Below are positions 1 to 13,400 of a DNA stretch of 64,000 nucleotides, one piece after another. Position 1 is the first letter of the stretch. Each line of letters begins with the position of its first letter. The DNA is taken from positions 1-64,000 of the forward strand of contig DATLGO010000004.1 in NCBI GenBank assembly GCA_035540375.1, read 5' to 3'. The notes below the pieces were generated by a model. The model searched no databases. It was not told the origin of the DNA and saw nothing but the letters and a program-made list of their open reading frames with translations. The DNA comes from Candidatus Thermoplasmatota archaeon. GTDB taxonomy: Archaea; Thermoplasmatota; SW-10-69-26; JACQPN01; JAJPHT01. Made by a program: the position numbers and the translations under genes.

Positions 1-23
1 CGTCGCCCTGGACCCCGTTTGAC

Positions 24-2660
24 CTACTCCTCTTCGTCGGGCTCGGCGGGCTCCGGCTCGTCGGGCGGGAGCGGGAAGGGGCTCGGGGGCGCGGGCGGCC
101 CCGGTCGAGGCTCGCTCGCAAGCGCCGCGGCCTGGGCCTCGAGGTCGGCCTCCGCGACGTCCTCGTGCATGAGGACCGCGAGCGCGCGCACCTTGTCCCC
201 TTCGTCGAGGCGCATGATGCGGTTGCCCTGGACGTTCCGGCCGAGCACGCTGATCGTGCTCACGGGCACGCGGATGACCATGCCGCCCTCGCTCGTGACG
301 AGGATCTCGTCCACCTCGCGGACCTCGCGGACGGCCACCACGCGTCCGTTGCGCTCCGTCGTCTGGATCGTGATGATGCCGGACCCGCCGCGGTGCTGGA
401 GGCGGTATTCCTCGATCACGGTGCGCTTGCCGTAGCCGTTCTCCGTCACCGTGAGGAGCTGGCCCGCGGGGTCGCGGATGACGGCGAGGCTCACGACGCG
501 GTCGCCCGCGTCGAGCGAGACGCCGCGCACGCCCGTCGCGGGTCGGCCCATGGGGCGGACGTCGGCCTCGCTGAAGCGGATCGATTGACCCTGCGCCTTC
601 GCGAGGATGATGTCGTCCGAGCCGCCCGTGATGCGGACGCCCACGAGCGCGTCGCCCTCGTCGAGGCCGAGCGCGATGATGCCGGACGTGCGGGGGCGGC
701 TGTACTCGGCGAGGCTCGTCTTCTTGACGGTGCCGTTCCGGGTCGCGAAGAAGAGGTACTTGTCCTCCGCGAACTCCGCGACGGGGACGGCGGCCTCCAC
801 GACCTCGCCCTGCTCAAGGCCTTCGAGCAGGTTCACGATCGCCTTGCCCTTGCCCTGGCGAGAGCCTTCGGGGATCTGCCAGGCCTTGAGCCAGTACACC
901 TTCCCGACGTTCGTGAAGAAGAGGATGTAGCGGTGCGTCGTCGTGACGAAGAGGTCGACGACGTAGTCCTCCTCCTTCGTCTGCATGCCCACGAGGCCCT
1001 TGCCGCCGCGGCGCTGGGCGCGGTAGGTGTTGAGCGGGATGCGCTTGATGTAGCCGTCGTTCGTGATGGTCACGACGACGTGCTCGTCGGGGATGAGGTC
1101 CTCGACCTGGATCTCGCCCTCGGCGTCGACGATGGCCGTGCGGCGCGCGTCCGCGTAGGTCCCGCGGAGCTCGTCGAGCTCGGCGACGATGATCGCCTTG
1201 ACGCGCTCGGGCTTCGCGAGGATGTCCTCGTAATCGAGGATCTGGCCGTGGAGCGATTCGGCCTCCTCGCGGAGCTTGCGGACCTCGAGGCCCGTGAGCT
1301 TCGAGAGGCGCATGTCGAGGATGGCCTTCGCCTGCTCGTCGTCGAGGCGCGTGCCCACGTAGTCGAGCCCGACGCCGAGGTATTCCTCGGCGACGAGGGC
1401 GGCGCGGGCCGCGTCCGGGTCGGCCGACTCGCGGATGATGCGGATGACCTTGTCGAGGTTCGCGCGCTCGCCGACCGCGAGGAGGAGGCCCTTCACGATG
1501 TGGAGGCGCGCCTCGGCCTTCTTGAGGAGGAACTGCGTCCGCCGCGTCACGACCACCGTGCGGTGTCCGAGGTACTCCTCGAGGAGGCCCTTGAGCGTGA
1601 GGACGCGGGGCTGGTTGTCGACGAGGGCGAGGTTCAGGATGCCGAAGCTCGCCTCGAGCTGCGTGTGCTTGAAGAGGTTGTTGAGGACGACGTCCGTGAC
1701 CGCGTCGCGCTTGAGCTCGATGACCATGCGCATGCCTTCGCGGTCGGACTCGTCGCGCAGGTCGCTGATGCCCTCGAGCTTCTTCTCCTTCACGAGATCC
1801 GCGATGGCGGCGAGGAGGTTCGCCTTGTTGACCATGTAGGGGAGCTCCGTGAAGACGAGCCGTTCGCGGTCGCCCTTCATCTCCTCGATCTCGTGCTTCG
1901 CGCGGACGCGGATGACGCCGCGGCCCGTCGCGTAGGCCTGGAGGATGCCGGAGCGGCCCTGGATGATGCCGCCCGTCGGGAAATCGGGCCCGGGAACGAG
2001 CTTGACGAGCTCCGCGATGGAGATGTCGGGGTTCGCGGCGAGCGCCTTGAGCGCATCCACGATCTCGCCGAGGTTGTGGGGCGGCATGTTGGTGGCCATG
2101 CCGACCGCGATGCCGGAGGATCCGTTCACGAGGAGGTTCGGGAGCTTCGCGGGCAGGACCGTCGGCTCCTCGAGCGAGGCGTCGAAGTTGGGCGCGAAGT
2201 CCACGGTCTCCTTGTCGAGGTCCTCGAGCAGCTCGCCCGCGATGCGGGAGAGGCGGGCTTCGGTGTAACGCATGGCCGCCGCGTTGTCGCCGTCGACCGA
2301 GCCGAAGTTGCCCTGGCCGTCGACGAGGGGGTACCGCAGGGAGAAATCCTGCGCCATGCGGACCATCGTGTCGTACACGGCGGAGTCGCCGTGCGGGTGG
2401 TACTTTCCGAGCACCTCGCCGACGACGCGGGCGCTCTTCTTGTGCGCCTTGTCGGCGGTGAGGCCCAGCTCCTGCATCGCGTACAGGATGCGGCGGTGGA
2501 CGGGCTTGAGGCCGTCGCGCGCGTCGGGAAGCGCTCTGCCCACGATGACGGACATCGCGTAGTCGATGTACGCGGTGCGCATCTCGCTCTCGATGGGGCG
2601 GTCGACGAGGGTTCCGTGGCCGCCGTTCGGAATCGTGTCGGGATTCGGTTCTTCCACCAT
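24..2660 (-). CDS. gyrA: DNA gyrase subunit A
   Basis: Breakage-reunion subunit of DNA gyrase, which with GyrB introduces negative supercoils using ATP. The 878-aa product opens with the canonical GyrA N-terminus ([20 protein letters not shown]) and keeps the active-site tyrosine at about residue 132 in [12 protein letters not shown]. The GyrA box QRRGGKG, needed for DNA wrapping rather than plain decatenation, lies near residue 548, so this is gyrase A rather than ParC. The C-terminal beta-pinwheel domain is followed by a Pro-rich, acidic tail ending in Glu residues. The ATG lies 11 nt after the gyrB stop, so the two genes form an operon. Many euryarchaea carry gyrase of bacterial origin. 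No anomalies seen. Confidence 0.98.
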   Translation of the reverse strand: MVEEPNPDTIPNGGHGTLVDRPIESEMRTAYIDYAMSVIVGRALPDARDGLKPVHRRILYAMQELGLTADKAHKKSARVVGEVLGKYHPHGDSAVYDTMVRMAQDFSLRYPLVDGQGNFGSVDGDNAAAMRYTEARLSRIAGELLEDLDKETVDFAPNFDASLEEPTVLPAKLPNLLVNGSSGIAVGMATNMPPHNLGEIVDALKALAANPDISIAELVKLVPGPDFPTGGIIQGRSGILQAYATGRGVIRVRAKHEIEEMKGDRERLVFTELPYMVNKANLLAAIADLVKEKKLEGISDLRDESDREGMRMVIELKRDAVTDVVLNNLFKHTQLEASFGILNLALVDNQPRVLTLKGLLEEYLGHRTVVVTRRTQFLLKKAEARLHIVKGLLLAVGERANLDKVIRIIRESADPDAARAALVAEEYLGVGLDYVGTRLDDEQAKAILDMRLSKLTGLEVRKLREEAESLHGQILDYEDILAKPERVKAIIVAELDELRGTYADARRTAIVDAEGEIQVEDLIPDEHVVVTITNDGYIKRIPLNTYRAQRRGGKGLVGMQTKEEDYVVDLFVTTTHRYILFFTNVGKVYWLKAWQIPEGSRQGKGKAIVNLLEGLEQGEVVEAAVPVAEFAEDKYLFFATRNGTVKKTSLAEYSRPRTSGIIALGLDEGDALVGVRITGGSDDIILAKAQGQSIRFSEADVRPMGRPATGVRGVSLDAGDRVVSLAVIRDPAGQLLTVTENGYGKRTVIEEYRLQHRGGSGIITIQTTERNGRVVAVREVREVDEILVTSEGGMVIRVPVSTISVLGRNVQGNRIMRLDEGDKVRALAVLMHEDVAEADLEAQAAALASEPRPGPPAPPSPFPLPPDEPEPAEPDEEE

Positions 2661-2671
2661 CGCGCTTCACC

Positions 2672-4621
<1,950 letters not shown>

Positions 4622-4644
4622 TTATGAATGCCCGGTGCAACCCA

Positions 4645-4652
4645 CTTATAAA
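4645..4652 (-). promoter_or_regulatory. TATA-like box for gyrBA
   Basis: CTTTATAA on the minus strand, 54-61 nt upstream of the gyrB ATG, in an otherwise GC-rich divergent spacer. It predicts a start site near 4620 and a short leader that contains the AGGAG ribosome binding site. Inferred from position and composition only. Confidence 0.45.
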
Positions 4653-4670
4653 GGGAAACGCCGGAATGGC

Positions 4671-4678
4671 TTATATAG
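4671..4678 (+). promoter_or_regulatory. TATA-like box for nob1
   Basis: TTATATAG, centred about 36 nt upstream of the nob1 ATG at 4711. No ribosome binding site precedes that ATG, so a leaderless or very short-leader transcript is expected. The box also argues against the longer in-frame start at 4624, which lies upstream of it. Confidence 0.6.
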
Positions 4679-4710
4679 ATTCCGCGGCTGTCCCCCGATT
4701 CGGACCGCCC

Positions 4711-5205
4711 ATGGACGCCCCCCTCGTGCTCGACACCTCCGCGCTCCTCTCCGGCCGCCCCGTGCGGCTTGCGGGCGCGACGTACGTGCCGCCCGAGGTC
4801 CTCGACGAGATGCGCCGCCCCGGCGCGAGCGCGCGCAACCTGGAGTATCTGCTCGCCGCGGGCCTCGCGGTGCGCGCGGCGACGCCGGGGGCCCTCGCGG
4901 CGGCGCGCGCCGCGGCCGAGCGCACGGGCGACCTTCCGCGCCTCTCCCGCGCCGACCTCGCGGTGCTCGCGCTCGCGGTCGACCTCGGGGCGCGGATCGC
5001 GACCGACGACTACCGCGTGCAGAACGTCGCGGTCGCGCTCGGGATCGCGCACGAGGGACGCGCGGAGCGCGGCATCACGGAGGCGTGGACCTGGGTCTAT
5101 CGCTGCAACGGATGTCGCCGGGTGCACGCGACCGACCCCGGAGCGTGCCCGGTGTGCGGCGCCGCGACGCGCGCGGTGCGGGCGCGACCCGGCCAGAAGC
5201 CTTGA
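4711..5205 (+). CDS. nob1: Nob1-like PIN-domain rRNA maturation endonuclease
   Basis: Archaeal Nob1 cleaves the 3' end of pre-16S rRNA during small-subunit maturation. The 164-aa product starts with a PIN domain: LVLDTSALLSG carries the first acidic residue, PEVLDEM the second, LSRADLAVLALA and IATDDYRVQNVA the others. It ends with a zinc ribbon holding two CxxC pairs (CNGC about 20 residues before CPVC). PIN plus C-terminal ribbon is the Nob1 order; VapC toxins lack the ribbon. The ATG at 4711 is chosen because it gives the usual short lead-in to the first Asp and lies at leaderless spacing from the TATA box at 4671. No paired antitoxin gene is present. tRNA-Leu follows 28 nt downstream on the same strand. 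Confidence 0.88.
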   Translation: MDAPLVLDTSALLSGRPVRLAGATYVPPEVLDEMRRPGASARNLEYLLAAGLAVRAATPGALAAARAAAERTGDLPRLSRADLAVLALAVDLGARIATDDYRVQNVAVALGIAHEGRAERGITEAWTWVYRCNGCRRVHATDPGACPVCGAATRAVRARPGQKP

Positions 5206-5233
5206 TGCCGCGCGGCCCGCATGCGCGCTCGAC

Positions 5234-5317
5234 GCGGAGGTCCCCTAGCTGGTCAATGGGGCGAGACTTAGGATCTCGTGCCGCAGGGCTTCGCAGGTTC
5301 GAATCCTGCCCTCCGCA
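5234..5317 (+). tRNA. tRNA-Leu (UAG)
   Basis: Complete type II cloverleaf. The acceptor stem GCGGAGG (5234-5240) pairs with CCTCCGC (5310-5316), with A5317 as discriminator; CCA is not encoded. The anticodon stem CGAGA/TCTCG encloses the loop CTTAGGA with anticodon TAG at 5269-5271, which reads CUA-type leucine codons. A long variable arm follows, then the T arm GCAGG-TTCGAAT-CCTGC. No intron is visible. Confidence 0.94.
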
Positions 5318-5338
5318 TGTCCGGTTCGCGCCGCGGTG

Positions 5339-6595
5339 CTAATGCCTCACGGGCTTGAGCTTCGGGCACTTCGTCTTGAGCTTCGGCTCCTCGACGAGCC
5401 AGGGGTCGTACGGCACGAAGCCGGTCGATTCGAGGGCCGCGCCCGATCCGGCGCCGACGCCCGAGGGGCCGGTCGCGTCGCCCCACCAGTTGCGCGTGGC
5501 GTTGCCCGGCAGCCCGGCCTCGGCGACGAGGCCCGTCGCGGACCGGACGATCGAGTTGTTGTGGAAGGCCCAGCCGCCGGCGTTGAAGATCGACGCGGCT
5601 GTGCCCGCGTCCTCGAACCGGTTCTTCTCCACGAGGCCCCGGTCCCCGAGATCGAGCCGGAGGCCGCGCGTGACGTTGGAGAAGAGATTGCCCACGATGT
5701 GGACGTCCTGCGACTTCGCAAGCCACAGGGCGGCTTCAGGGTGCCGCGAGCCCTCGAACGTGTTGCCGCAGACGAGCGCCGACGGCAGCCTCGTGGGGAA
5801 CTCGATCTCCTCGCTCGCCCGGAACGCGGACGAGGCGCCCACGAAGAGGTTGTCGACGAGCGAGAAGGCCTCGTGATCGCCGTCCACGAGCACCGTCGCG
5901 TCCGCGAAACGGTTCTCCTTGAGCGTCACCGCGCGGCTCGCCTCTCCGAAAAACAGCGAATCCAGGGGCGTGCGCCGGAAGGTCGAGCCCTCCACGAGCA
6001 CGTTTGCGGACGCGCGGACCGCGAGGCCCGATTCCGACCCCGCGAACACGACGTTCGAGATGCGGACGTCCTCGGACCGCAGGACGTAGACGCCGAGATA
6101 CGTGAGGAGGAGGTCCGGGACCGGCGGCGTGAAGTCGGTGTCCTCGATTGCGATGCCGCGGGACGACTCGACGAAGACGTTGAACCGGTGGTCCGTGACG
6201 CGGACGTCCCGGACGACGACGTTCTCGGCCTGCGCGAGATGGATGCCGATGGGCTCCCGACATTCGGGGCCCGGTCTCGTCGCGCAGCCGGGCGCGGCCG
6301 CGACGCGTCCCGTGAGGTCCCGGATGACGACGTCCTCGATGACGACGTGCGCGGTGGTCCCTTCTAGCCGGATGCCGGCCTGCGCCGTGTGGACGATCTC
6401 CCAACCGCGGATGACGTAGGGGTCGTCGGCCGTGCCGACGCCGTCCACGACCCCCGAGAAGGGGCCGTCGAAGGCGGCGTCGCCCACGATCGTGATGCTC
6501 GGATGCGGGAGGTGGGACGGCGCCACCGCGACCGGCGCCGACGCGAAGCCGACGCCGGTCGCAAGGAGGCTCACCGCAAGGAGAACGGGCCACAT
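5339..6595 (-). CDS. secreted right-handed beta-helix (NosD/PbH1-type) protein
   Basis: A 418-aa exported protein. A hydrophobic signal segment (MWPVLLAVSLLATGVGFASA) precedes a mature region of short repeated strand motifs (for example VVIEDVVIRD, VVVRDVRVTDH, VRISNVVFAGS, VLVEGSTFRR, VTLKENRFADA), each about 22-25 residues apart and often ending in N or D. This is the pattern of parallel beta-helix repeats of the NosD/PbH1 family, used as carbohydrate-active or surface-binding scaffolds. The motif TADDPYVIRGWEI near residue 60 is the usual NosD-type entry strand. No C-terminal membrane anchor is seen; the tail is Lys/Pro-rich. The ATG lies about 27 nt from a TATA-like box at 6618-6625, so it is transcribed separately from the giant operon upstream. 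Substrate unknown. Confidence 0.8.
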   Translation of the reverse strand: MWPVLLAVSLLATGVGFASAPVAVAPSHLPHPSITIVGDAAFDGPFSGVVDGVGTADDPYVIRGWEIVHTAQAGIRLEGTTAHVVIEDVVIRDLTGRVAAAPGCATRPGPECREPIGIHLAQAENVVVRDVRVTDHRFNVFVESSRGIAIEDTDFTPPVPDLLLTYLGVYVLRSEDVRISNVVFAGSESGLAVRASANVLVEGSTFRRTPLDSLFFGEASRAVTLKENRFADATVLVDGDHEAFSLVDNLFVGASSAFRASEEIEFPTRLPSALVCGNTFEGSRHPEAALWLAKSQDVHIVGNLFSNVTRGLRLDLGDRGLVEKNRFEDAGTAASIFNAGGWAFHNNSIVRSATGLVAEAGLPGNATRNWWGDATGPSGVGAGSGAALESTGFVPYDPWLVEEPKLKTKCPKLKPVRH

Positions 6596-6617
6596 GATCG
6601 CGCGCTCGCTACCGGGG

Positions 6618-6625
6618 CCTTATAG
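6618..6625 (-). promoter_or_regulatory. TATA-like box for the beta-helix gene
   Basis: CCTATAAG on the minus strand, centred about 27 nt before the ATG at 6595, the distance expected of a leaderless archaeal transcript. It lies between the 250-aa gene and the beta-helix gene and separates two transcription units on the same strand. Confidence 0.6.
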
Positions 6626-6651
6626 GTCTTTCAGTCCGCTCCTTGGCCGCC

Positions 6652-7404
6652 TCAATAGGAAATCCAGCCGGACGCGTACTTGAACGGCACGGGGTCGCCC
6701 GTCATCGTGACCTCCACGTGGTAGTAGTTCACGTCCCCCTCCCGGTTCGTGGCGCCCTTGTCCTTGAAGACCGTCCCGTTCAACTGGTAGGCCCAGACGC
6801 AGTCGTGGATCGATTGAAGGACGGTGCACTTCGAGGCCGTCGTGCAGTCCGCAGGTCCGATGTTCGCTCCGCTGATGGTCTGCCGGTACGTGACGCAGGC
6901 CTTCACCGCGTACTCCTTGCCGATGGAATCGATCACACGGTTCGCGACGCGCCAGCCGAAGGTGTCGGTTCCGCGGACGTCCCCGTCGAACCGAGCGTAC
7001 CAGATGCACTTCCCGTAGGAGTAGGTGCTCGTGTTGACCCACCAGGGGCCCGTGTAGGCGCACTGCGGAACGCTGAACTGGGAATCCGTGTTCGCGCACG
7101 ACTGCGATCCGTCGGGACAGCCTCCCGGGGTTTCCGACGCCGTTTCGAGCCCGCGGATGCCGATCGAGTACCACTCGAGGTGACCGTTGTTCCGGGTCGG
7201 CGCCGCGCCCCGGTCGATCATGACGCCCGACGACGCATCGTAGTAGACGATGTGGTTGTCGAGGGTCCGGAGGTAGTCGCCGCTCGAGGGATTGAGGGGG
7301 TCGCTCTGCAACGCCCCTCCGCCTCCGCCGAAGGTGATCGCGGCGGCGGCGCCGGAGACGATGAGCAAGGTCGCGATGCAAGCCGATAGCCGGGGGATCC
7401 TCAT
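6652..7404 (-). CDS. small Cys-rich secreted protein, last gene of giant operon
   Basis: I do not recognise the family. The 250-aa product has an N-terminal signal peptide (LSACIATLLIVSGAAAAITF), a Gly run just after it, and about eight cysteines in the mature part, mostly between residues 100 and 205, which suggests disulfide-stabilised extracellular structure. It is rich in Tyr, Trp, Thr and Asn and contains N-glycosylation-type sequons (NTST, NGT). No transmembrane segment follows the signal. The ATG lies 6 nt after the stop of the 5,280-aa gene and the GGAGG-like ribosome binding site overlaps that gene's end, so translation is probably coupled and the product probably works with the giant protein. 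Possible roles such as a chaperone, processing factor or minor subunit are speculation. Confidence 0.7.
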   Translation of the reverse strand: MRIPRLSACIATLLIVSGAAAAITFGGGGGALQSDPLNPSSGDYLRTLDNHIVYYDASSGVMIDRGAAPTRNNGHLEWYSIGIRGLETASETPGGCPDGSQSCANTDSQFSVPQCAYTGPWWVNTSTYSYGKCIWYARFDGDVRGTDTFGWRVANRVIDSIGKEYAVKACVTYRQTISGANIGPADCTTASKCTVLQSIHDCVWAYQLNGTVFKDKGATNREGDVNYYHVEVTMTGDPVPFKYASGWISY

Positions 7405-7410
7405 GGTTTC

Positions 7411-10400
7411 CTAGCCTCCCTGATTGTTCGTGTTGAACTCCCTGGTGCCAAGTGAAACTTCCGCTCCCTGGTCCACGATCACGTCGATCGTGTGCGGCCC
7501 GTTCGAGCGGGTCCTCGTGTCCCACGCGTAGGACCACTTCGGCGCGCGTCCCAGGTTCGCGATGGCCGCCTGGTCGTGGTCGACGACGAGGCGGATCCGG
7601 TCGACGAGATCGCCCGCGTCGGGGTCGATCGCGGTACCCGTCAGGGTCGCCGTACCCGAGAAGGTCGCCCCCTCGGCCTGGTCGAAGGTGACGACGGGGA
7701 GGGCGTTCGCGGCGCGGATCACGATGTCGTCCACGTAGATCTCGCCGGCGCCCGTCGGGGTCGAGGCATCGAGGTCGCCGATCGCGAGCCGCGTGAGGGC
7801 GCCCGCAAGCGGCAGCTCGGTGTACATCTTGTTGTTGAACTCGATCGCCCACAGCCCGCGGTTCTGGTCGACGTCGATGCGGATCGGGTACCACGTGTTG
7901 GCGCTGATCGTTCCGAGGGCGAATTGGCTCCAGGAACCGCCGTACCGCGTCCGGGCGTAGGCCTCCGTGGCGCCCGTCACGGTGTTCGAGTGCAGCGAAA
8001 GGCCGATCTCGAACGTCGAGCCGGTGCCGAGCGCGAGCGCGTACATGTGGTTGAACTGCACGCTCGGCGAGGCGGTTGCGGCCGGATCGGCGGCGGGTCC
8101 GCTCGCGGTGGTCGAGCCCACGTCGACCTCCTGACGGAGGGAGCCCGCGGCCGGGTAGAGCACCATGGCGTCGACCACGAACCGCGACGGCAGGTTGAGC
8201 GATCGCGTGACGTGGGACACCTCGTTGGGCACGCCCGTCGACCGGAGGTGCGCCGCGCGCGACCCCGTCAGGGTGAAGTTGTCCGACCAGTCGGCATGGG
8301 ACGTGGGACGGTACGGGGGCTTGACCCAGAGCAGGGACGTCGTGTCGTCGAACCCTTCGGAGGCGACAAGGCGGCCGCGGTGGACGAGGAGCGACCGCCA
8401 GCGGAGGTCCGCGTCGCCGCCCCCGAGGACGATGCCGTCCGGCGCGAGCGCGCTCGAGGTCGAATAGCTTCCGACGAACGCGTCGTTGACCTTGAGTGTC
8501 CAGCGCCCGTCGAGGACGCTCACGACCAGCCTGTTGTAGGCAAGCGGCGCGAGCGACGCGCCCGTCGCGACGGACGAGGCCCCGTCGTGGACGACGATCG
8601 CATTGGAGACGCATCGGATCCTCACGACCGGATCGGTTGCGCTTGTGAGGCGGAGGAGATCGCCGTTTGCGCACCCGCCCTCGAATCGGCCGACGTCGAC
8701 GCTTGCCCAGTAGGCCGTTCCCGTCGCAGGAAGAGGCGCAGAAAGCGTCGCGCTCACGGTCGATGCGCCCTGGGTGCGGACGCTCTCGACCTTCTTCCAG
8801 GGATCCTTCGAAACCGACACGGGACCCGCGGTCGTCCAGCCTTCGGTGGTCGAGAGGGCCGCGTCGAGGAGGCCTCTCGCGAGGACGTCGCTCAGCGCCG
8901 ACCCCACGTCGTCGATCCACACCTCGCCCGAGGTGGCGGCCGCCGGAACGGCGAACCGAAGGGCCGAGACGGGCGCGGCGCCGAGTCGCGTGTACGTGCC
9001 GCGCGGGACGTCGTCCACGATGAGCGTCCACGTGGAGGCCCCGGGATCCTTGATCTCGAGCTTCGTCCACGCGCCCGTCGCGAGCGTGGCGCCCGTCGCG
9101 ACCCAGGCTCCGCCGGACAGCGCAAGGAGCGAGCCGCCCGGCTCGGCGCGCAGCGCGGCGACGGTGGTCGACCCGCCCGTCCTCAGCTCGAGGAGGTCGA
9201 TCGACCCGCCCGCCCCGGGCCGGAGGTTGACGAACGCCCAGTGGCGGCCGGCGGGGACGTTCTCGCCGATGGCCCATTGCGCGGACGGCGATGCGGCGCC
9301 GCTCGTCGCGAGGAGACGGATGCCCTGCGCGCCCTGCCGGGCCGCGATCGCCTCGGCCTTCGCGAATTCCGCGCCGGTTGTCGGATTGAGCGTCCAGTAC
9401 GGATCGCTTTCCACCGCGCCCGTGCGGACGACGGGGGTCGTGACCGGGGTCGCGTTGAACCGGTAGGTGACGACGGTCTTGGATTCCTTCGCGGTCGTCG
9501 CCGTGAGCTCGAGGACCTGGTTGAGGCCGAGGCCGTTCAGATCCTGCACGTAGTTCAGCGAGAGCGCGGGCGTGCCCGTCGCCTGGTACTTGAGGCCGCC
9601 GTTCAGCTTCACCTGCACGGTGACCGGCTCGGATCCCGCCTCCACCGTTCCTTTGATCGTGAACTTGTCGCCCACGACCTTGCCGTGCCCGCCCGAGACG
9701 CCGACGAGCTGGTCGTTCACGACCGCCCCGCCCACGAGATCCCGCGCGAGGTTGAAGACGGGCTCGGGCACGATCCGCCAGAGGAACGGCGGCGAGACCG
9801 CGTCGCGGAAGTTCCCCGCGAAGTCCTTGGCCTCGATCTTGAGCTCGTAGGAGGTGCCGTGCGTCATCGACCACGTCGTTGTCGTGACGACGTTCTGGCC
9901 GGGGACGAGCGTCACGCCGGTGAGCTGCGACCACGATCCGCCGACGACGCGGCGGTAGAGCTTGATCGAGTTGCGGTTGACGCCCGAGCCGTCGTCGAGG
10001 ATGGTCGTCTTGACCGAGAGCCACTTGTCGGCGAAGCCGCCTCCCGGAAGCTCGTTCGGCAGCACCGAGAGCGTGGGCGCGACGGTATCGACGTAGGCGA
10101 GCGCCTCGGCCGCGCCGAGCGGCTCGACGTTGCCGGACTTGTCGGTCGCCGAGGCGCGGACCTGGACGGGAACGTTCGTGGGGATCACGACGGACGCGCC
10201 CGGGTACGCTCCCGTGGTCGAGGCGCTCCACGCGCCGGCGGGAACGTAATGGTCGATCGGCCGGTACGCGAGGTTCGGGACGGGCGAGAGGGCTGTCTTG
10301 CGGCCATCGCCCGCGCTGACGCCGACGTGCGAGACGCGGGCGGTCTCCGGGAAGGCCCCGTAGCGGGCCTCGATCTCGCCCGTGCGCTTGAGGACGAGCG

Positions 10401-13400
10401 CGAAGTTGTTGCTCGTCGCCGGGTTCGCGGTCGACCCCACGTTCCAGATGATCGTCGCGCGGTCGTCGGTCGCCGAGACGCGCAGGCCCTTCGAGGCGCC
10501 CGTCCCGACGACGAAGGCGCCCCACGCGGGGGCGATCACGCGCTGCCCGTCGAAGTTCGCGGCGGTCGGCGAGGCCTCGAAGCCTTCGCTGAAGCCGACG
10601 ACGCCCTTCTCGTCGGCCCAGAGCGCGGTGACCGGTTGGCCGTACACCTTGAAGGCGAACGGCAGGTCGAGCCTCTGGCGGGACGCCGTCGAGAGCGCGC
10701 CGGTCGTCCAGCTGAACACGGGCTCGGCCGGGACGTGCCGTGGGTTGAGGTTCGCGTTGCCGTTCTGCTCCGTCCATCCCGAGAAGGCCGTGAACCCGTC
10801 GTCCACGAAGGCCGTGCCGAGGCTGTCGACGAAGCGCACGCGCTTCACGAAGGCCTCGAACTCGGGATAGCACGTCTTCCATTGGCCGAGCGCGCGGATG
10901 GAGACCTCGAAGAACGGCGAATTGCTCTGCGTCTGGTACGGCGTCACGACGAGGCCGGGCGCCGTCGTCGTGAGGTCGTGGTCGTACGTGTAGGGCCCCA
11001 TGACGATGCGCAGCGCGAGCTTGCCTGCAAGCGACTCGGATCCGCATCCGGTCATCCAGCTTTCGAGGTTGTCGACGAGGTCGACTTCGGCGCGCATGCT
11101 GCGGGAGGCTCCGACGTACGGGTAACGGTAGATCCGGGCCCACGCGCCGGACGCGACGTCCGTTCCCGCGACGCGCGAGAAGACGTACCCGGATGGCCGC
11201 GCGGTCGTCGAGGTCTCGTGGGTGTACAGCGACCCGTCGAGAACGCGCGTCTCGATCGCGACCGACGCGACGCCGCTTGCGAGGCCGCCCGCCGGCGCCG
11301 GGTCGGCGGCGATCGGCGCGACGGTCGTCGAGGGGCGATAGAGGGTGGCCACGAGGGGGGTTGCGGTCGGGGCCGTGCGGTCGAGCAGGATCTTCGCCGG
11401 CGCGGGCCGCGCGGCGGCGACGTAGGGCCGTTTCGAGACCTCGTCGATCTCGAGCGCGGGGAGGACGCGCCGGTAGAGGCGGAACTCGTCGAGCGCTCCG
11501 GAGTAGAACTTCGCGCCGCCGCCCGCGCTCGCCGCGTTCGAGCCGATGAAGCGGAACTGCGTGGGGGACTCGGAGACGGCGCCGCTTGCGGCGCCCGACA
11601 CGGTCTTCGGGACGCCATCCACCCAGAGCGTGAGCGTCGTTCCGTCCCAGGTCATGGCGAGGTGCGTCCAGGCGTGCACCGGAAGCGCCGCGTCGGACGC
11701 GACCGCGACGGAGCCCGCGGCCGTCTTCACCGTGGCCTTGGCCTTCCCGGCTTCGAGCCAGAGCGTCCAATCGTCGGCCGCGTTCGCCTTCGTGGACAGG
11801 GGCGCCGTCTGCGAGGCGACGTCCGGCTTCACCCAGGCCATGACCGTGAACGCGGACCCGAGCGCCCAGGTCGTGCCCGACGACCACTGCAGGTACCGGT
11901 TCGTCCCGAAGCGGTAGGCCATGCCCCAGGGCGAGGTCTCGTGCACGGGGTGCTGCGTGGTGGTGAGCGTCTGGCCCATCGTGCCGAGATCGCTGTACAC
12001 GTTCGCGGCGCCGTCGAAGGCGAGCAGGTTGACCTCGTCCGTGCGGCGGCTCGTCGCGCCGGTCGCGGCGCCCGAGTCGGACCCGTGGCCGACCGCGTCG
12101 CGCACGTAGGCGCGGGCCGAGTACTCGACGCCGTCGACGCCGGCGAGGTCGACGTCCGCGAGGGTCCACGTGCCGCGCGGCGGGACGTTCTCGCCCGCAA
12201 GGTCGGCGAGGACGAGCGGACGGTGGGTCGCGCCCGTCGTCTCCACCTCGAGCGCGAGGCGACCGAGGCGGCCCGCCCACCGGTCGACGGGGGCCGCGTT
12301 CGTGACGACGACGTCGACCCGGAGCGGAAGGTCCTTCGCGAAGCCGTCGCCCGCGTCGCCCTTCGGCACCACCGTGACGGTCGGGGGCGTGAGGTCGAGG
12401 ATCGTCGACGCGACGGGCGTCCACGGTCCCGCGAGGCCCGAGACGTCGACCGCGCGGATCCTCCACGCGTATTTCGTTCCGTCGTCGGCGGAGGAGCCGA
12501 GATTCCGCGTCCACGTGAACTCGGATTGCACCGCGCCGACCTCGCGCGTCGCGACGTCCACGCCGAGGGGCGCGGGGAGGTCGTATCCGAGCCGGGTCGT
12601 CTCGAGCTCGACATAATCGACGCCGGAGGCGTAGCCGTCCGGGACGGAGTCGTCCACCTGGACGAGGAGGTCCTGCGCGAGGAGGAGCGTCTCGCCCTTG
12701 ACCGGCGCGAGGATGGCGCCGGGGGGACGGTTGTCCCACGCGAAGCCGTCGAGGAGGAGCGCGGGGCCTTCGACGTTGCCCGCGACGTCCCGACCGCTCA
12801 CCTCGAAGCGGTGGAGGCGGTTCGGCGCGATCGCGATCGAGGTCTCGTACTCGCGCCAGCCGGGGCCGCCGGCCACCTCCGAGACGGCGAGCTCCGTCCG
12901 GTGGCCGCTCGCGACGTCGACGAGCCACACCTTGAGCCCGTCGGCCCCGGGTCGGATGCCGGAGGCCTCGAGCGCGCCCTCGACGAGCGGGTCCGTCACG
13001 CGGAAGACCGCGTGGACGTTCGCGCCGGTCCAGGGTCGGATCGCGGGGAACCCGTTGAACGACTTGAGCGCGGTCGCCGGAGCGTGCACGTCCACGAGGA
13101 AGCCGCCGAGGATCTCGATCGACTCCGGGGGTTCGACGTTGCCGGCCGCGTCCGAGGCGATCGATCGGAACCAGTAGCGCTGGCCGCTCGCGACGGGGTG
13201 CGGATCGGTCGCGGGCGTCCAGGCCCCGTTCGCGCCGACGCGCGCCTCGAGGGCGACGGACGTCGGCGCCGAGTCGCGCGGCGGGTCCTGCACCGCGACG
13301 TCGAGGTCGATGAGGAGGGGCTCGCCCGCGCGCACGTAGCCGTCGGCGACGTGCGGCGGAAGCGTCAGCGTCGAAAGCGGCGGCGTGACGTCGACGAGCG

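Noticed and set aside
4711-5205. nob1 considered as a VapC-type toxin
   Set aside because: It has the C-terminal two-CxxC zinc ribbon of Nob1 and no small antitoxin gene beside it.
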